DNA of 64,000 bases, from the NCBI GenBank assembly GCA_903910745.1, contig CAIWAO010000139.1:1-64000 (forward strand), read 5' to 3'. This document shows, piece after piece, positions 27,526-38,631 of this stretch. Both the position numbers and the translations under genes were made by a program. This DNA comes from an uncultured Burkholderiales bacterium (lineage in GTDB: Bacteria; Pseudomonadota; Gammaproteobacteria; Burkholderiales; Burkholderiaceae_C). Position 1 is the stretch's first letter. Each line of letters begins with the position of its first letter. The notes beneath the pieces are model-generated. The model searched no databases and was not told the origin of the DNA. It saw nothing but the letters and a program-made list of their open reading frames with translations.

Positions 27526-28860
27526 CTATTTTTTAGTAAGCCTCATCTCTGCTGCCAAAGCATGAGCTTGCAGGCCCTCGCCTCGTGCAAGCACAGAGGC
27601 AATTGCCCCTAAACTTTGCGCACCACTCTCACTCACCTGTATCAAGCTACTCCTTTTTTGGAAATCATAGACGCCCAGGGGTGAGCTAAAGCGAGCGGTA
27701 CCCGATGTTGGCAAGACATGGTTGGGTCCAGCGCAATAATCTCCCAAAGACTCACTGGTATAGGCGCCCATAAATATTGCACCAGCGTGAATCAGCTTAG
27801 GCTCTAACTCTTGAGGATTCAAGCTCGAAATCTCCAAATGCTCAGGAGCGATACGATTACTTAGATCACACGCTTCTTGCAAACTCTTGGTTAGTATTAA
27901 TGCACCTCTATTGTTGAGGGATTGCGAAATAATATGCGCCCGCTCCATTTGAGGCAGTAAGCGGTTGATCTCTATTTGAATTCGATCTAAGTAACTCTCA
28001 TCCGGACAAAGCAAAATACTTTGAGCCAGTTCATCGTGCTCAGCTTGAGAAAATAGATCCATTACCACCCACTCAGCAGGCGTGGAGCCATCAGCGATGA
28101 CTAAAATTTCACTCGGGCCTGCAATCATGTCAATCCCGACCTTGCCAAAAACCCGTCTTTTTGCAGCAGCAACATAGGCATTACCAGGTCCCGTGATCTT
28201 GTCAACTCCGGGTATGCTTTGCGTCCCATACGCCAGTGCTCCTACGGCCTGGGCGCCACCAATTGTGAAGACTTTAGTAACGCCGGCCACGTGTGCAGCG
28301 GCCAGTACAAGCTGATTTCTAGTTCCTTCTGGGGTGGGTACCACCATGATGATTTCGCCAACGCCGGCCACGTGAGCGGGAACTGCATTCATCAAAACGC
28401 TTGAAGGATAGGCGGCCAAGCCACCGGGCACATAGATACCAACGCGGTCTAGTGGGGTTACTTTTTGACCTAATAACGTGCCGTCTGGCTCCCTGTAACT
28501 CCAACTCTCACCACTCGCCTTTTTTTGTGCTTCGTGATAACTGCGTATACGCGCACTAGCTTGAACCAAAGCGTCTCTTTGTGCTTTGGGGATTGAGTCA
28601 AATGCCTTCTCTAACATCGAATGACTTAGCGTTAAATCATCCATGCTATTCACGCTCAATCTGTCATACGTTTTAGTGTACTCAAGTACCGCTTGATCGC
28701 CGCGTGTTTGAACGTCTTGCAATATGCTAGCCACTCTCTCCTCAATTGCAGAGTCCGTTGAGGCGGACCAATGCAACCTGGCTTTAAAAGCCTGCTCGAA
28801 ATCGGTACTCTGCGTAGAGAGTCTCAGCGGATAAGCAGTTAACGGCTCTATAGTTTGCAT
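27526..28860 (-). CDS. hisD: Histidinol dehydrogenase
   Basis: Zinc enzyme doing the last two oxidations from histidinol to histidine. Signatures [38 protein letters not shown] and [11 protein letters not shown] are present, and AEHLEISS plus [10 protein letters not shown] include catalytic and zinc residues. The length of 444 aa is normal. Only 5 bases separate it from hisG. Confidence 0.97.
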   Translation of the reverse strand: MQTIEPLTAYPLRLSTQSTDFEQAFKARLHWSASTDSAIEERVASILQDVQTRGDQAVLEYTKTYDRLSVNSMDDLTLSHSMLEKAFDSIPKAQRDALVQASARIRSYHEAQKKASGESWSYREPDGTLLGQKVTPLDRVGIYVPGGLAAYPSSVLMNAVPAHVAGVGEIIMVVPTPEGTRNQLVLAAAHVAGVTKVFTIGGAQAVGALAYGTQSIPGVDKITGPGNAYVAAAKRRVFGKVGIDMIAGPSEILVIADGSTPAEWVVMDLFSQAEHDELAQSILLCPDESYLDRIQIEINRLLPQMERAHIISQSLNNRGALILTKSLQEACDLSNRIAPEHLEISSLNPQELEPKLIHAGAIFMGAYTSESLGDYCAGPNHVLPTSGTARFSSPLGVYDFQKRSSLIQVSESGAQSLGAIASVLARGEGLQAHALAAEMRLTKK

Positions 28861-28865
28861 AAAAA

Positions 28866-29570
28866 TTAACTCTCACCCTTTTTTGAACTGGTGTCTTGTT
28901 GAACGGGGTTCTTTTGATTAACTGCATTAGTAAATGCATCCAACAGCTCGCGCATAAAAGGCTGTTTGAGCTTTAATGCAGCCTGATTGATAACGAGTCT
29001 TGAACTGATGGGCATGATACGTTCTACCTCCACCAAATGATTTGCTTTGAGCGTACTCCCAGTTGAAACCAAATCAACGATCGCATCGGCAAGACCTGTG
29101 AGAGGTGCAAGCTCCATGCTTCCATAAAGTTTAACTAGGTCAACGTGTACCCCCTTTTGCGAGAAGAACTCACGAGCTATATTCATGTATTTGGTTGCCA
29201 CTTTCAAGCGAGATCCTTGCTTGACAGCATTTGCATAATCAAACCACTCAGGTGCAGCAACTGACATCCGGCACTTTGCAATTTGCAAATCCAGTGGTTG
29301 ATATAGACCATCACTACCGTGCTCAATGAGGGTGTCCAACCCCGTCACTCCCAGGTCTGCGCCTCCGTACTGAACGTAGGTTGGGACATCGGAGGCGCGA
29401 ACCAATACGACACGCACATTACTCCTATTGGTGGGCAATATAAGCTTTCTTGAATGCTCAGGGTTTTCCAAAACCTCTAGTCCCGCAGCCTTGAGAAGCG
29501 GCAATGTCTCATCAAAAATTCGCCCCTTCGATAAGGCCAAAGTAATCATGGATGCATCTTGTACGCTCAT
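28866..29570 (-). CDS. hisG: ATP phosphoribosyltransferase, short form
   Basis: First and feedback-controlled step of histidine synthesis, joining ATP and PRPP. At 234 aa it lacks the regulatory C-terminal domain, so it is the short form that needs HisZ, a HisRS-like subunit, which is not encoded in this window. The PRPP loop [16 protein letters not shown] and the start [18 protein letters not shown] are clear. The Met at residue 8 is an alternative start. First gene of the his operon, 67 bases after murA. Confidence 0.96.
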   Translation of the reverse strand: MSVQDASMITLALSKGRIFDETLPLLKAAGLEVLENPEHSRKLILPTNRSNVRVVLVRASDVPTYVQYGGADLGVTGLDTLIEHGSDGLYQPLDLQIAKCRMSVAAPEWFDYANAVKQGSRLKVATKYMNIAREFFSQKGVHVDLVKLYGSMELAPLTGLADAIVDLVSTGSTLKANHLVEVERIMPISSRLVINQAALKLKQPFMRELLDAFTNAVNQKNPVQQDTSSKKGES

Positions 29571-29637
29571 ATTCTCGACCTCAAAATTTGAGTTCTTGTA
29601 AAAGACACTTTTTTCTCCATAAACTTATTCATTGAAT

Positions 29638-30939
29638 TTATCTTTCCTGAGCGCGCTCAATATCCGCACCCAAGTTGCGTAGCTTGACCTCCATTCGGTC
29701 ATACCCTCTATCAAGGTGATAAATTCGGTCAACTTGAGTTTCCCCGTTGGCAACCAGCCCAGCTATCACCAAACTTGCAGATGCCCGTAGGTCAGTTGCC
29801 ATCACCGTTGCACCTGAGAGCATCGGAACTCCTTCGATCATGGATACTTTACCGTCAATTTGAATATTTGCCCCTAAGCGCAACAACTCATTGACGTGCA
29901 TAAAGCGATTCTCAAAGATTGTCTCAGTCACCCTACTTGAACCCTTGGATACGCAGTTGAGCACCATGAATTGTGCCTGCATGTCGGTTGGGAAACCAGG
30001 ATACTCGGTCGTCCTAAAAGTCTGAGCAACCAAATGCGAATAAGCAGGACTAGGACTTTTAACTTTGATGCCGTGTTCATTAGACTCGATTTGTACACCT
30101 GCATCAATTAATTTATCAATCACTGCGCCCAAATGTTCAGCTCGTGCATTTTTAAGTAACACTTCACCACCCGTTGCAGCAACTGCACATAAAAAGGTAC
30201 CCGCTTCTATGCGATCACTAACTACTTTGTGAGTAGCGCCTCTTAGACTTTGCACACCTTGAATACGAATCTTGCTGGTACCGTGACCTTCAATTTTTGC
30301 TCCCATCGAAATCAATAGCTCGGCTAAGTCAGTGATTTCAGGTTCTTGAGCAGCATTCTCCAAAAGCGTTTCTCCGTTCGCCAATGCCGCTGCCATCATG
30401 AAATTTTCAGTACCCGTAACTGTGACCATGTCCGTAGCTATTCTGGCACCGTGTAGCCTATTTAACCCTGGAGCTAAAGCTGCAATCATGTAGCCGTGCT
30501 CAACACTTATACGTGCCCCCATCGCATGCAATCCCTTTAAGTGCTGATCAACGGGGCGGGTTCCAATCGCACATCCACCTGGCAATGAGACCTTGGCTCG
30601 ACCGCATCGAGCAAGCAAAGGCCCTAGAGCCAAGACTGATGCTCTCATGGTCTTAACGAGCTCATAGGGCGCCTCGGGATTGCTTATGTTAGAGGCGTCC
30701 AATGTCAAGGTATTTCCATGCCCAGAATCATGATCTAACTGTAAGTCGGCTTTTACACCCATATTTCTAACCAATTTAAGCATCGTTGTGACGTCTTTTA
30801 AGGAGGGCACATTCAACAACTTAATTGGCTCAGCGCTAAGAAGGGCGGCGCATATCTCAGGCAAGGCGGCGTTTTTAGCGCCTGCGATACTCACCTCACC
30901 ATTTAGCGGCCTACCGCCTCGAATCACTAATTTATCCAT
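29638..30939 (-). CDS. murA: UDP-N-acetylglucosamine 1-carboxyvinyltransferase
   Basis: First committed step of peptidoglycan synthesis, moving enolpyruvate from PEP to UDP-GlcNAc in the cytosol; the target of fosfomycin. The catalytic cysteine is C123 in [16 protein letters not shown] and K22 lies in GAKNAALPE; Cys rather than Asp predicts fosfomycin sensitivity of the enzyme. The length of 433 aa is normal. Lies between bolA and hisG as in many betaproteobacteria. Confidence 0.97.
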   Translation of the reverse strand: MDKLVIRGGRPLNGEVSIAGAKNAALPEICAALLSAEPIKLLNVPSLKDVTTMLKLVRNMGVKADLQLDHDSGHGNTLTLDASNISNPEAPYELVKTMRASVLALGPLLARCGRAKVSLPGGCAIGTRPVDQHLKGLHAMGARISVEHGYMIAALAPGLNRLHGARIATDMVTVTGTENFMMAAALANGETLLENAAQEPEITDLAELLISMGAKIEGHGTSKIRIQGVQSLRGATHKVVSDRIEAGTFLCAVAATGGEVLLKNARAEHLGAVIDKLIDAGVQIESNEHGIKVKSPSPAYSHLVAQTFRTTEYPGFPTDMQAQFMVLNCVSKGSSRVTETIFENRFMHVNELLRLGANIQIDGKVSMIEGVPMLSGATVMATDLRASASLVIAGLVANGETQVDRIYHLDRGYDRMEVKLRNLGADIERAQER

Positions 30940-30948
30940 ATTGCTCTA

Positions 30949-31206
30949 TCAGTTAAAGAACTGCTTTTGATCTTGCACTGCCCACTCATCAGGTGTAAAG
31001 GTCTTCATCGAGAGTGCATGAATTTCGTCGTTGTGCATTTTGTTACCAAGGGATGCATAAACTTTTTGATGTCTTTGTAATGGCCTGAGACCTTTAAAAC
31101 TATCAGCGACGATAACCCCAAACCAATGTCTGCCGTCACCACTGATGTTTATAAACTCACAGGCAATGCCGTTTTTGATAATATCTTCAATTTCTTGAGC
31201 TGTCAT
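30949..31206 (-). CDS. BolA-family protein (IbaG/YrbA type)
   Basis: Small protein of 85 aa with the BolA class II KH-like fold, which pairs with monothiol glutaredoxins in iron-sulfur handling. The pattern GDGRHWFGVIVADSFKGLRPLQRHQKVY (split here: GDGRHWFGVIVAD and RPLQRHQKVYASLG) and the conserved histidine before LSMKTFTPDEW fit. The position beside murA and mla is that of E. coli ibaG, so the IbaG name is likely, but I leave the symbol blank. Confidence 0.9.
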   Translation of the reverse strand: MTAQEIEDIIKNGIACEFINISGDGRHWFGVIVADSFKGLRPLQRHQKVYASLGNKMHNDEIHALSMKTFTPDEWAVQDQKQFFN

Positions 31207-31221
31207 TCTCTCTTCTCCACA

Positions 31222-31977
31222 TTAACCTCTGATTTTGTAACCGCTCTTAAGCATGGACAGTCCAATGAAAGAGACCACAACTAAGGCACTCCCAACAATA
31301 CCAAGACTCAACCAAGGGGAGACGTCGCTCACCCCGAAAAAACCATACCGGAATCCATCAATCATATAAAAAAACGGGTTCAAATGACTGACGGTTTGCC
31401 AAAATACTGGCAATGAGTGAATCGAATAAAAAACACCACTCAAAAAAGTCATAGGCATGATTACAAAGTTTTGAAAAGCGGCCATTTGATCAAACTTTTC
31501 AGACCAAAGGCCCGCAATAAGTCCAAGTGCCCCAAGCATGGTTGCACCTAACACAGCGAACACAATAATCCAAATAGGTGCAACAGCAGTTAACTCTGTA
31601 AAAAATATAGTAACAATTAGAACTCCAGACCCAACCGCCAATCCCCTCACGACAGAGGAGCCAACGTAGGCAATAAACCAACTCCAGTGGTTCAAAGGAG
31701 CAAGCAAAATAAAAACCAAGTTGCCCATGATTTTGCTTTGTATCAATGACGATGAACTATTGGCAAAAGCATTTTGAAGCACACTCATCATCACTAGTCC
31801 TGGCACCAAAAAAGAGGTGTAACTCACAGTGTCGTAGACTTTTACACGATCTGCCATGACATGCCCAAAAATGAGCAAATACAACAAAGAAGTCATCACG
31901 GGCGCAGCGACTGTTTGAAAACTAACCTTCCAAAAGCGCAATACTTCCTTATAAAAGAGAGCTCTCCAACCCATCAT
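31222..31977 (-). CDS. ABC-2 type transporter permease
   Basis: Integral membrane subunit of an ABC exporter with six hydrophobic helices and the ABC-2 family ending VIMPMTFLSGVFYSIHSLPV (near residues 170-190). It resembles the YadH/NodJ group. It overlaps the stop of its ATPase gene by 4 bases, so the two form a pair. Substrate unknown. The position next to the mla operon is conserved in betaproteobacteria, but no functional link is established. Confidence 0.9.
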   Translation of the reverse strand: MMGWRALFYKEVLRFWKVSFQTVAAPVMTSLLYLLIFGHVMADRVKVYDTVSYTSFLVPGLVMMSVLQNAFANSSSSLIQSKIMGNLVFILLAPLNHWSWFIAYVGSSVVRGLAVGSGVLIVTIFFTELTAVAPIWIIVFAVLGATMLGALGLIAGLWSEKFDQMAAFQNFVIMPMTFLSGVFYSIHSLPVFWQTVSHLNPFFYMIDGFRYGFFGVSDVSPWLSLGIVGSALVVVSFIGLSMLKSGYKIRG

Positions 31978-32879
31978 AAAGCCTCCCCCATCACTTCAAT
32001 AAAGACATCCTCAAGATCGGCCTTTCTAATTTCAACATCCTCGGCGACCAAACCAGCCAATCGAATACTTGACAAATAGTTTTCAATTTGTGCAGCGTTT
32101 TGGGCTGGGAACTGAACAATTCTTCCCGTAACTCTTGCCATTCTAGCCAGCTCAGGGGGGAGTGGCGCATCTAGTTTAAATCTAAGAACGTTGCTTGAAG
32201 CAGCATTAAGTAGCTCACTTGTTTTATCAAGCGCCACGACACGACCGGTTTTTAACATAGCAATTTTTTGACAAAGCGCCTCAGCCTCCTCCAAATAGTG
32301 CGTAGTTAAAAGAACAGTATGACCCTGCTTGTTAAGTCGGTCAATGAACTGCCAAAGTGTCTGTCTAAGCTCCACATCTACACCGGCGGTTGGCTCATCT
32401 AGAACAATCACGGGCGGCTTGTGCACAAGGGCTTGCGCAACAAGCACACGTCGCTTCATGCCGCCTGAGAGTTGACGCATGTTGCTATTGGCTTTATCTG
32501 AGAGACCAAGGCTGACTAATAATTCATCAATCCAGTCCCCGTTATTTCTAACGCCAAAATAACCAGACTGGAACTGCAAAGCCTCCCTTACAGTAAAGAA
32601 AGGATCAAACACCAACTCTTGGGGCACAATACCTAAGAGCTTTCTTGTTTTGAGAGGATCTTTTTGAACATCCAGACCATTGACTAAAATATGTCCGCTG
32701 GTTGCCCTCGCAAGACCAGCCAATATACTGATCAGCGTAGTTTTTCCTGCTCCGTTAGGACCTAGTAATCCGAAAAATTCTCCAACTTCAATATCGAAAC
32801 TTACCCCCGCTAGTGCCGTGAGTGGGCCCTTGGATGTTTGGAATTGTTTAGTAACTTCTTTAAAAGAAATAGCAGGCAT
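31974..32879 (-). CDS. ABC transporter ATP-binding protein (YadG/NodI type)
   Basis: Nucleotide-binding subunit of the exporter. Walker A GPNGAGKTT is near residues 39-47, the signature LSGGMKRRVLVAQAL near 137, Walker B VIVLDEPTAGVD near 157, and the switch histidine in LTTHYLEEAE. The C-terminal 80 residues are an accessory domain. Length 301 aa. A 157-base gap separates it from mlaB, so it may have its own promoter; a TATAAA lies in that gap but no convincing -35 box. Confidence 0.93.
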   Translation of the reverse strand: MPAISFKEVTKQFQTSKGPLTALAGVSFDIEVGEFFGLLGPNGAGKTTLISILAGLARATSGHILVNGLDVQKDPLKTRKLLGIVPQELVFDPFFTVREALQFQSGYFGVRNNGDWIDELLVSLGLSDKANSNMRQLSGGMKRRVLVAQALVHKPPVIVLDEPTAGVDVELRQTLWQFIDRLNKQGHTVLLTTHYLEEAEALCQKIAMLKTGRVVALDKTSELLNAASSNVLRFKLDAPLPPELARMARVTGRIVQFPAQNAAQIENYLSSIRLAGLVAEDVEIRKADLEDVFIEVMGEAL

Positions 32880-33036
32880 GTTTGACTAAATGAGTTAGTA
32901 AGTAATTTGTTATTTGGATGAAACAAGTGTTTTGATAAGTATTTCAGTTAAGAAGGGCTTTATAACAGTGCACCCCATTAAATATGTAGTGTTAGCCTTT
33001 GCGAGTTTGGTAAATTAAAAAAAACTTCACAAAAAA

Positions 33037-33309
33037 TTAAATGGGCAGCATCTCTGCAACACCATAAACATGAGCTAGTGCTTTAGCCCTCTCTGGCAAT
33101 CCACTTATTTGCAAAGTTCCGTTTCTCTCTTTCATGTTTTTGACCAACGTTAAAAACAATGCCAAGACTGAAGAATCGAAATGAACCAACTCACTTGCAT
33201 CAATATTAGTAATCGGCCCCGTATCTGCACGCATTACCGTCAAATACTCAAGAGCACAGGCATCCGCATTTAAATGCGTTAAAGAGGGAGGTAGTCTAAG
33301 AGTGATCAC
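33037..33309 (-). CDS. mlaB: STAS-domain subunit MlaB
   Basis: Cytosolic STAS protein that binds MlaF and is needed for assembly and activity of the MlaFEDB lipid transporter. The pattern NIDASELVHFDSSVLALFLTL (given in part: DASELVHFDSSVLALF) contains the STAS loop with conserved D-S-S. The length of 90 aa is normal. It starts with GTG overlapping the mlaC stop (GTGA). Confidence 0.88.
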   Translation of the reverse strand: MITLRLPPSLTHLNADACALEYLTVMRADTGPITNIDASELVHFDSSVLALFLTLVKNMKERNGTLQISGLPERAKALAHVYGVAEMLPI

Positions 33310-33983
33310 TTTTTAGCATTCGATTTATTACGCTCTACCAGTGTAGCGATCAATCCGTCAAGACCTTTTGCATTAATCTCTTGGGAGAATTGGCTTCTAT
33401 AGGTCTCTACAAGCCAAACGCCAAGAACATTCAAGTTGTAAATCTTCCAACCAGAACCATCACCAGGTGTTTTCTCTAGCCTGTAATCTAGCTGGACAGG
33501 CTCACCCTTCCCCTTGATCTCAGAACGAACAAGTACCTCTTTGTCTTCTGCTGATCCGCGAAAGGGCTTCACATTAATCGTGATATCAGTCACCTGAGAC
33601 AAAGCGCCGGCGTAGGTTCTCACCAACAACATTTTAAACTCTGCAGATAGCTTAGCTTGTTGATCGGGGGTAGCACTTCTCCAGGCAGGCCCAACGGCGG
33701 AGGCAGTCATGCGAACGAAGTTCAAATGGGGCATTATCTTTGCATCAACTACAGCGCTGGTTTTATGTAAATCACCCGCTTTAAGGGCGGGATCATTTTT
33801 GACAATTTCTTGAAGCTCAACAGACAATCTTTTTATGAATTCATCTGGTGCTTCATCACCGGCGAAGGCCATATTGGAGGCGAATAGAGTTAGAGAACCC
33901 ATTAAAAACATGGTTGCTGAAATAATTAATTTTCTAATAGCAACAAGATTTGGCATCTTAAGATTAAACATCATTTCTCTCAT
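33306..33983 (-). CDS. mlaC: Periplasmic phospholipid-binding protein MlaC
   Basis: Shuttles phospholipid across the periplasm between MlaA in the outer membrane and MlaFEDB. A Sec signal peptide occupies residues about 10-42, cleaved after MAFA; the Tol-Tol-Ttg2 (MlaC) domain follows with FKMLLVRTYAGAL and the C-terminal WLVETYRSQFSQ. Several Met codons at positions 1, 4, 5 and 10 make the exact start uncertain. It overlaps mlaA by 4 bases. Confidence 0.93.
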   Translation of the reverse strand: MREMMFNLKMPNLVAIRKLIISATMFLMGSLTLFASNMAFAGDEAPDEFIKRLSVELQEIVKNDPALKAGDLHKTSAVVDAKIMPHLNFVRMTASAVGPAWRSATPDQQAKLSAEFKMLLVRTYAGALSQVTDITINVKPFRGSAEDKEVLVRSEIKGKGEPVQLDYRLEKTPGDGSGWKIYNLNVLGVWLVETYRSQFSQEINAKGLDGLIATLVERNKSNAKK

Positions 33984-34720
33984 TTTTCATCGTCATTTTC
34001 TTGATCAGGCGGGTTGCCATCATAAATCTCATACAACCTTCTTTGCAAATATGCATCTCTAACAAAAGAATACCTATCCAGCGCAATCGCATCAAGGCTA
34101 TCCTCCAGCCCCAAATACCCCTTGCGAGTATCGATTGCATTGATTCCGTATAAGGTATTGCGAACTGCAACTTTCTTGATACTTTGTGAAGTCGGATTGA
34201 ATTTAATATCAAATACAAACCCTGAAGCATCTCTTAAATCGGACGGACCAAAGAAAGGCAATACAAGATAGGGACCTGTTGGAACGCCCCAATGACCCAG
34301 TGTTTTACCAAAGTCTTCTTTGTGTTTTTTGATTTTTAAAGGTGTTGCGACATCAATCAAGCCAAGAACACCAACGGTTGAGTTAACTACGACTCGCATT
34401 GTGCCGTCAACAGTATCACCACCTTTTAATTGCAATGCGCTATTGATTGCTGACCATACATCTCGAAGATTTCCAAAAAAGTTATTGATACCTTTTTGAA
34501 CTACTTCAGGCGTGTAATCTTTATAAGCGACAGCTACCGGCTTAACCACTGCTTTATCAACGGAGTCATTGACGGAGAAAATCTTTCTGTTCATTGGCTC
34601 CCATGGATCCCTTGGGTTGGGGTCATTAACGCTTGCACAACCGGCAAACAAAAAGACTCCCAAAAAAAGAAAAGAGCGTATAAAAACCAAAATAGCACCA
34701 AAAAACCGAGAGCTCATCAA
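33980..34720 (-). CDS. mlaA: Outer-membrane lipoprotein MlaA (VacJ)
   Basis: Removes mislocalised phospholipid from the outer leaflet of the outer membrane. The lipobox FLFAGC puts the lipidated Cys at residue 28. The VacJ signature DPWEPMNRKIFSVND and GHWGVPTGPYLVLPFFGPS are present. The length of 246 aa is typical. In this cluster mlaA is inserted between mlaD and mlaC, the usual betaproteobacterial order, with 4-base overlaps on both sides. Confidence 0.94.
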   Translation of the reverse strand: MMSSRFFGAILVFIRSFLFLGVFLFAGCASVNDPNPRDPWEPMNRKIFSVNDSVDKAVVKPVAVAYKDYTPEVVQKGINNFFGNLRDVWSAINSALQLKGGDTVDGTMRVVVNSTVGVLGLIDVATPLKIKKHKEDFGKTLGHWGVPTGPYLVLPFFGPSDLRDASGFVFDIKFNPTSQSIKKVAVRNTLYGINAIDTRKGYLGLEDSLDAIALDRYSFVRDAYLQRRLYEIYDGNPPDQENDDEK

Positions 34721-35193
34721 CGTGACCCCACAGACGGCCCGTCAGCCGCCTTATTGTATAAAAATTGGCTGATCAAGTTCTCTAAAACAATGGCTGATTG
34801 GGTTGAGGATACTGCATCCCCAGCCTCTAAGTTTTTAGAATCCGATCCTGCCTCAATTCCGATGTATTGCTCACCTAACAGCCCGCTGGTCAAAATTTTG
34901 AGCGAACTGTCTTTGGGAAATTGAAATCTATTATCCATTGACAACGTAACCTGTGCTTGGAAATGACTGTCATCAAAACTAATTTCCTTGACTCGTCCAA
35001 CCACTACTCCAGCACTCTTTACAGCGGCTTGTCTTTTTAAGCCTCCAATATTGTCAAAGCGCGCCGTTACAGTGTATGAAGTGTGCCAATTCAAAGTTAG
35101 CAAATTGGCCGACTGAAGTGACAAGAATAAAAATGCAACGGCACCCAAAATCACCAACAAACCCACCCATACATCGCTTTTTGATCGTTGCAT
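34717..35193 (-). CDS. mlaD: MCE-domain protein MlaD
   Basis: Membrane-anchored hexameric MCE protein forming the periplasmic channel of MlaFEDB. One N-terminal helix is followed by the MCE domain (residues about 35-115) with ARFDNIGGLKRQAAVKSAGV and the LTSGLLGEQYIGIE segment. I choose the ATG at 35193, which has an AAGGGG ribosome binding site six bases upstream; a reading from 35214 adds seven residues. About 158 aa. Confidence 0.94.
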   Translation of the reverse strand: MQRSKSDVWVGLLVILGAVAFLFLSLQSANLLTLNWHTSYTVTARFDNIGGLKRQAAVKSAGVVVGRVKEISFDDSHFQAQVTLSMDNRFQFPKDSSLKILTSGLLGEQYIGIEAGSDSKNLEAGDAVSSTQSAIVLENLISQFLYNKAADGPSVGSR

Positions 35194-35223
35194 GAAGTTC
35201 CCCTTATTAAACAATTTTATTCA

Positions 35224-36003
35224 TTACAAACTAAACATTAGAGCTGTCAAGACAAAGTCCAAGCCTAATACAAACAAAGAGGCAACCACCACAGTGCTTG
35301 TGGTTGACCTTGATACGCCCTCAGGAGTTGGCTGAGCTTCGTAGCCTTGGTAAAGAGCAACAAAAGTAACTGTGATCCCGAAAATAAAGCTCTTCAGTAC
35401 GCCGTTCAAAACGTCTTTAAAGAAGTCAACGCCTCCTTGCATCTGACCCCAAAATGAACCCGAGTCAATACCAATCATCACGACTCCAACAACCCAACCA
35501 CCCACAATACCCATCGCACTAAACACCGCTGCTAATATTGGCATCGTGAAAACCCCAGCCCAAAACCTTGGGGCCAATATACGCGCAATCGGATCTACCC
35601 CCATCATCTCCATCGCGCTGAGTTGTTCGCCTGCGCGCATCAATCCAATTTCAGCCGTTAGGGAAGTGCCTGCGCGACCTGCGAACAAAAGTGCACAAAC
35701 TACAGGCCCAAGCTCCCTCACCAAACTTAGTGCCACCAAAAGCCCTAAAGCAGACTCTGAACCGTATTTTTGAAGGGTGTAATACCCCTGGAGTCCGAGA
35801 ACAAATCCAACAAACAATCCAGATACAGAAATAATTGCAAGGGAATAGTTACCCAAAAAATGCATTTGTTCACTGACTAAACTAAAGCGACGCATGGTTG
35901 GCCTGAAAAGCTTAATCAAACGAACTAAAAGCTTCCAAGACAAACCAACAGCGACTAGGGTTAGCCTAACAATTGCACCAATGCTTGAGAGAAATTTAAT
36001 CAT
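35224..36003 (-). CDS. mlaE: Lipid ABC transporter permease MlaE
   Basis: Inner-membrane permease of the Mla lipid system with the MlaE-family core [18 protein letters not shown] and [22 protein letters not shown], containing the conserved Glu-Ile-Gly coupling stretch [19 protein letters not shown]. About five to six hydrophobic helices; 259 aa. It overlaps mlaF by 4 bases. Confidence 0.95.
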   Translation of the reverse strand: MIKFLSSIGAIVRLTLVAVGLSWKLLVRLIKLFRPTMRRFSLVSEQMHFLGNYSLAIISVSGLFVGFVLGLQGYYTLQKYGSESALGLLVALSLVRELGPVVCALLFAGRAGTSLTAEIGLMRAGEQLSAMEMMGVDPIARILAPRFWAGVFTMPILAAVFSAMGIVGGWVVGVVMIGIDSGSFWGQMQGGVDFFKDVLNGVLKSFIFGITVTFVALYQGYEAQPTPEGVSRSTTSTVVVASLFVLGLDFVLTALMFSL

Positions 36004-36851
36004 TTGGCTTCCTCATTAAAACTGAAATTCTTCTGAGGTAAGCCTAAGTCTTGGGCAAATGTTGATCCTGGATAATGAAAGCGCACTGGTCCATCGGGGT
36101 TGGCGCTGACGAATTGATGCACTAAAGGATCGGTGCTTTGTAATACTTCGTCGGGTGTGCCTTGGGCTGCGATTCCCCCATTTGCCAAAATAATAACTTG
36201 GTCAGCTATTTGAAATGTCTCGTCTAAATCATGCGACACAACGATGCTGGTTAAACCAATTGCATCGTTTAGCCTACGAATCAAACGCGCCGCAGTACCC
36301 AATGATATTGGATCTAGGCCCGCAAAAGGCTCGTCGTACATTACAAGCTCTGGATCAAGCGCAATAGCCCTTGCCAAAGCCACCCGCCGTGCCATACCTC
36401 CAGAGACTTCACTTGGCATGAGGTCTCTTGCACCTCTTAGACCTACGGCCTCAAGCTTCATTAGAACTACGTCCCTGATCATGGGCTCTGAGAGTTGAGT
36501 GATTTCGCGCAAAGGAAATGCCACGTTGTCAAAAACACTCAAGTCAGTGAACAATGCACCGAACTGAAAAAGCATGCCCATGCGCCTTCTCAGATGCATC
36601 AACTCGGTTGGCTGTAATGCACCGATATCTTGCCCATCAAATAAAACGCTACCAGACTGCGCTTTATACTGGCCTCCAATGAGCCTCAAAATGGTTGTCT
36701 TTCCACCGCCTGATGCGCCCATGATGGCTGTTACTTTGCCCCTTGGAATAGTTAAATTAATTCCGTCCAAAATCAAGCGATCCCCGTAACCAAAACGCAG
36801 ATCTTTAATTTCAATAAGAGGGGAAGGAGAGTTTTCGTAATTGGGGTTCAT
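36000..36851 (-). CDS. mlaF: Lipid ABC transporter ATPase MlaF
   Basis: ATPase of MlaFEDB. Walker [10 protein letters not shown] is near residues 44-52, the signature [14 protein letters not shown] near 150, Walker [15 protein letters not shown] near 172. At 283 aa it is slightly longer than E. coli MlaF because of a C-terminal tail. First gene of mlaFEDACB, the whole set being joined by overlaps or very short gaps, so probably one transcript. Confidence 0.95.
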   Translation of the reverse strand: MNPNYENSPSPLIEIKDLRFGYGDRLILDGINLTIPRGKVTAIMGASGGGKTTILRLIGGQYKAQSGSVLFDGQDIGALQPTELMHLRRRMGMLFQFGALFTDLSVFDNVAFPLREITQLSEPMIRDVVLMKLEAVGLRGARDLMPSEVSGGMARRVALARAIALDPELVMYDEPFAGLDPISLGTAARLIRRLNDAIGLTSIVVSHDLDETFQIADQVIILANGGIAAQGTPDEVLQSTDPLVHQFVSANPDGPVRFHYPGSTFAQDLGLPQKNFSFNEEAK

Positions 36852-36982
36852 AAACAGTACCCTTTCGACAACTCATTAAAGATGGCTAAGGGTTTTTAAG
36901 TATCAGACATTTTACGGCTTTGCGTGTCTTATATTTGTCACACTCATAACAACCTTAAATTAATCGATAAAGACGCGTTATA

Positions 36983-37007
36983 GGACCCCCTGGCAGCTTA
37001 GGGGACC
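36983..37007. other. GC-rich hairpin downstream of gltD
   Basis: CCCCT (36987-36991) pairs with AGGGG (37000-37004) over an 8-base loop, extended after one A.A mismatch by GG/CC. It lies in the 238-base gap between gltD and mlaF. No U-tract follows on either strand, so it is not a standard terminator. Confidence 0.35.
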
Positions 37008-37089
37008 CAATCACGATGGGTGGCGTAGATGTTTCTCAATAGACACCGGACGTAAACTGAAAAAGAGGCAATCCTTTTGTTTTGTATTA

Positions 37090-38556
37090 CTAACGGGGCA
37101 GTGTCGTTGAGCCCATCAAGAACTCATCAACCGCTCTCGCTGCCTGCCTACCCTCTCGAATGGCCCAGACCACCAAAGACTGCCCCCTACGCATATCGCC
37201 TGCTGCAAAGACTTTAGGAACATTGGTAGTGTAGGCCGCAGATCCTTCTGTAGAGGCTTTAATATTGCCGCGCCCATCTTTTTCCACACCAAAAGCATCC
37301 AAAATACTAGCAACTGGGTTAGTAAATCCCATAGCGAGCAAAACCATATCTGCTGGGTGAACTTGCTCAGTTCCCTCAATCTCAGAGAGTTTGCCTTCCT
37401 TCATCTCAACATGAACAGTTTTTAATCCTGTTAATTTACCGCCTTTGCCGATAAATTCTTTTGTTGATATAGCAAAAACACGCTCGCATCCTTCTTCATG
37501 GCTAGAGCTCGTTCTAAGCTTCATGGGCCAGTAAGGCCAAACCATGGATTTATTTTCACTCAATGGGGGCTCAGGCATAACTTCAAACTGAGTCACACTA
37601 GATGCCCCGTGACGGTTGCTTGTGCCTACACAATCACTCCCTGTATCTCCACCACCAATCACAATCACATGTTTACCATCAGCACGCAATTGGCCCTTTA
37701 ATTTATCACCGGCGTTGACTTTGTTTTGCTGCGGCAAAAACTCCATCGCAAAGTGAACGCCCTCCAAATCTCTGCCCGGCACGGGTAAATCTCTTGATTG
37801 CTCGGATCCCCCACTGAGAATTACTGCATCGAATTCTTTTAGCAAGGTCTTTGGGTCAATCTTCTCTTTAGACCAATTGGTTAAAACTACATCCTTGTCC
37901 AAGTCTGCGACCAAAACTGAGGTTTTAAATTCAACCCCTTCAAGTTTCATTTGCTCAATACGTCGATCAATGTGCGTTTTCTCCATCTTAAAGTCTGGAA
38001 TGCCGTAACGCAATAAGCCTCCAACGCGGTCATTTTTTTCAAATACCGTCACAGAATGTCCAACTCTTGCCAACTGCTGGGCTGCAGCAAGGCCTGCAGG
38101 ACCGGAGCCGACAATGGCTATTTTTTTGCCTGTTTTGACTTCACTGAGCTGGGGCTTAACCCAACCATTTTTCCAAGCTTTATCTATGATTGCATGCTCA
38201 ATTGATTTGATACCAACAGCATCATCATTCACGTTGAGCGTACAAGCGGCCTCGCAAGGAGCGGGGCAAATACGCCCCGTAAACTCAGGGAAGTTATTGG
38301 TTGAATGCAAAACATTAATCGCATTCTCCCAGTCATCTTGATACACCAAATCATTGAAATCTGGAATGATATTGTTCACAGGACATCCGCTGTTACAAAA
38401 CGGTGTTCCGCAGTCCATGCATCTTGCACTTTGAATCTTGGCGTGATTGTTATCTAAAGTAATTACAAACTCTTTGTAATTTCTGACGCGGTCTTCAACC
38501 GGAAGATAACCTTCCTCAACTCGTTCAAACTCCATGAATCCAGTGATTTTTCCCAT
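37090..38556 (-). CDS. gltD: Glutamate synthase (NADPH) small subunit
   Basis: FAD/NADPH subunit that passes electrons to GltB for reductive amination of 2-oxoglutarate with glutamine. The N-terminal cysteine cluster [14 protein letters not shown] (near residues 42-55) binds 4Fe-4S clusters with a second set [12 protein letters not shown]-binding [11 protein letters not shown] and NADPH-binding [11 protein letters not shown] motifs follow. The length of 488 aa is standard. Lies 75 bases after gltB. Confidence 0.97.
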   Translation of the reverse strand: MGKITGFMEFERVEEGYLPVEDRVRNYKEFVITLDNNHAKIQSARCMDCGTPFCNSGCPVNNIIPDFNDLVYQDDWENAINVLHSTNNFPEFTGRICPAPCEAACTLNVNDDAVGIKSIEHAIIDKAWKNGWVKPQLSEVKTGKKIAIVGSGPAGLAAAQQLARVGHSVTVFEKNDRVGGLLRYGIPDFKMEKTHIDRRIEQMKLEGVEFKTSVLVADLDKDVVLTNWSKEKIDPKTLLKEFDAVILSGGSEQSRDLPVPGRDLEGVHFAMEFLPQQNKVNAGDKLKGQLRADGKHVIVIGGGDTGSDCVGTSNRHGASSVTQFEVMPEPPLSENKSMVWPYWPMKLRTSSSHEEGCERVFAISTKEFIGKGGKLTGLKTVHVEMKEGKLSEIEGTEQVHPADMVLLAMGFTNPVASILDAFGVEKDGRGNIKASTEGSAAYTTNVPKVFAAGDMRRGQSLVVWAIREGRQAARAVDEFLMGSTTLPR

Positions 38557-38631
38557 AATTCCTACCCCTAAATTAGGCTCCTTTTAATAGCCGCATTGTT
38601 AATCGTTACTAAATTTTTAAATAATTTCTGA

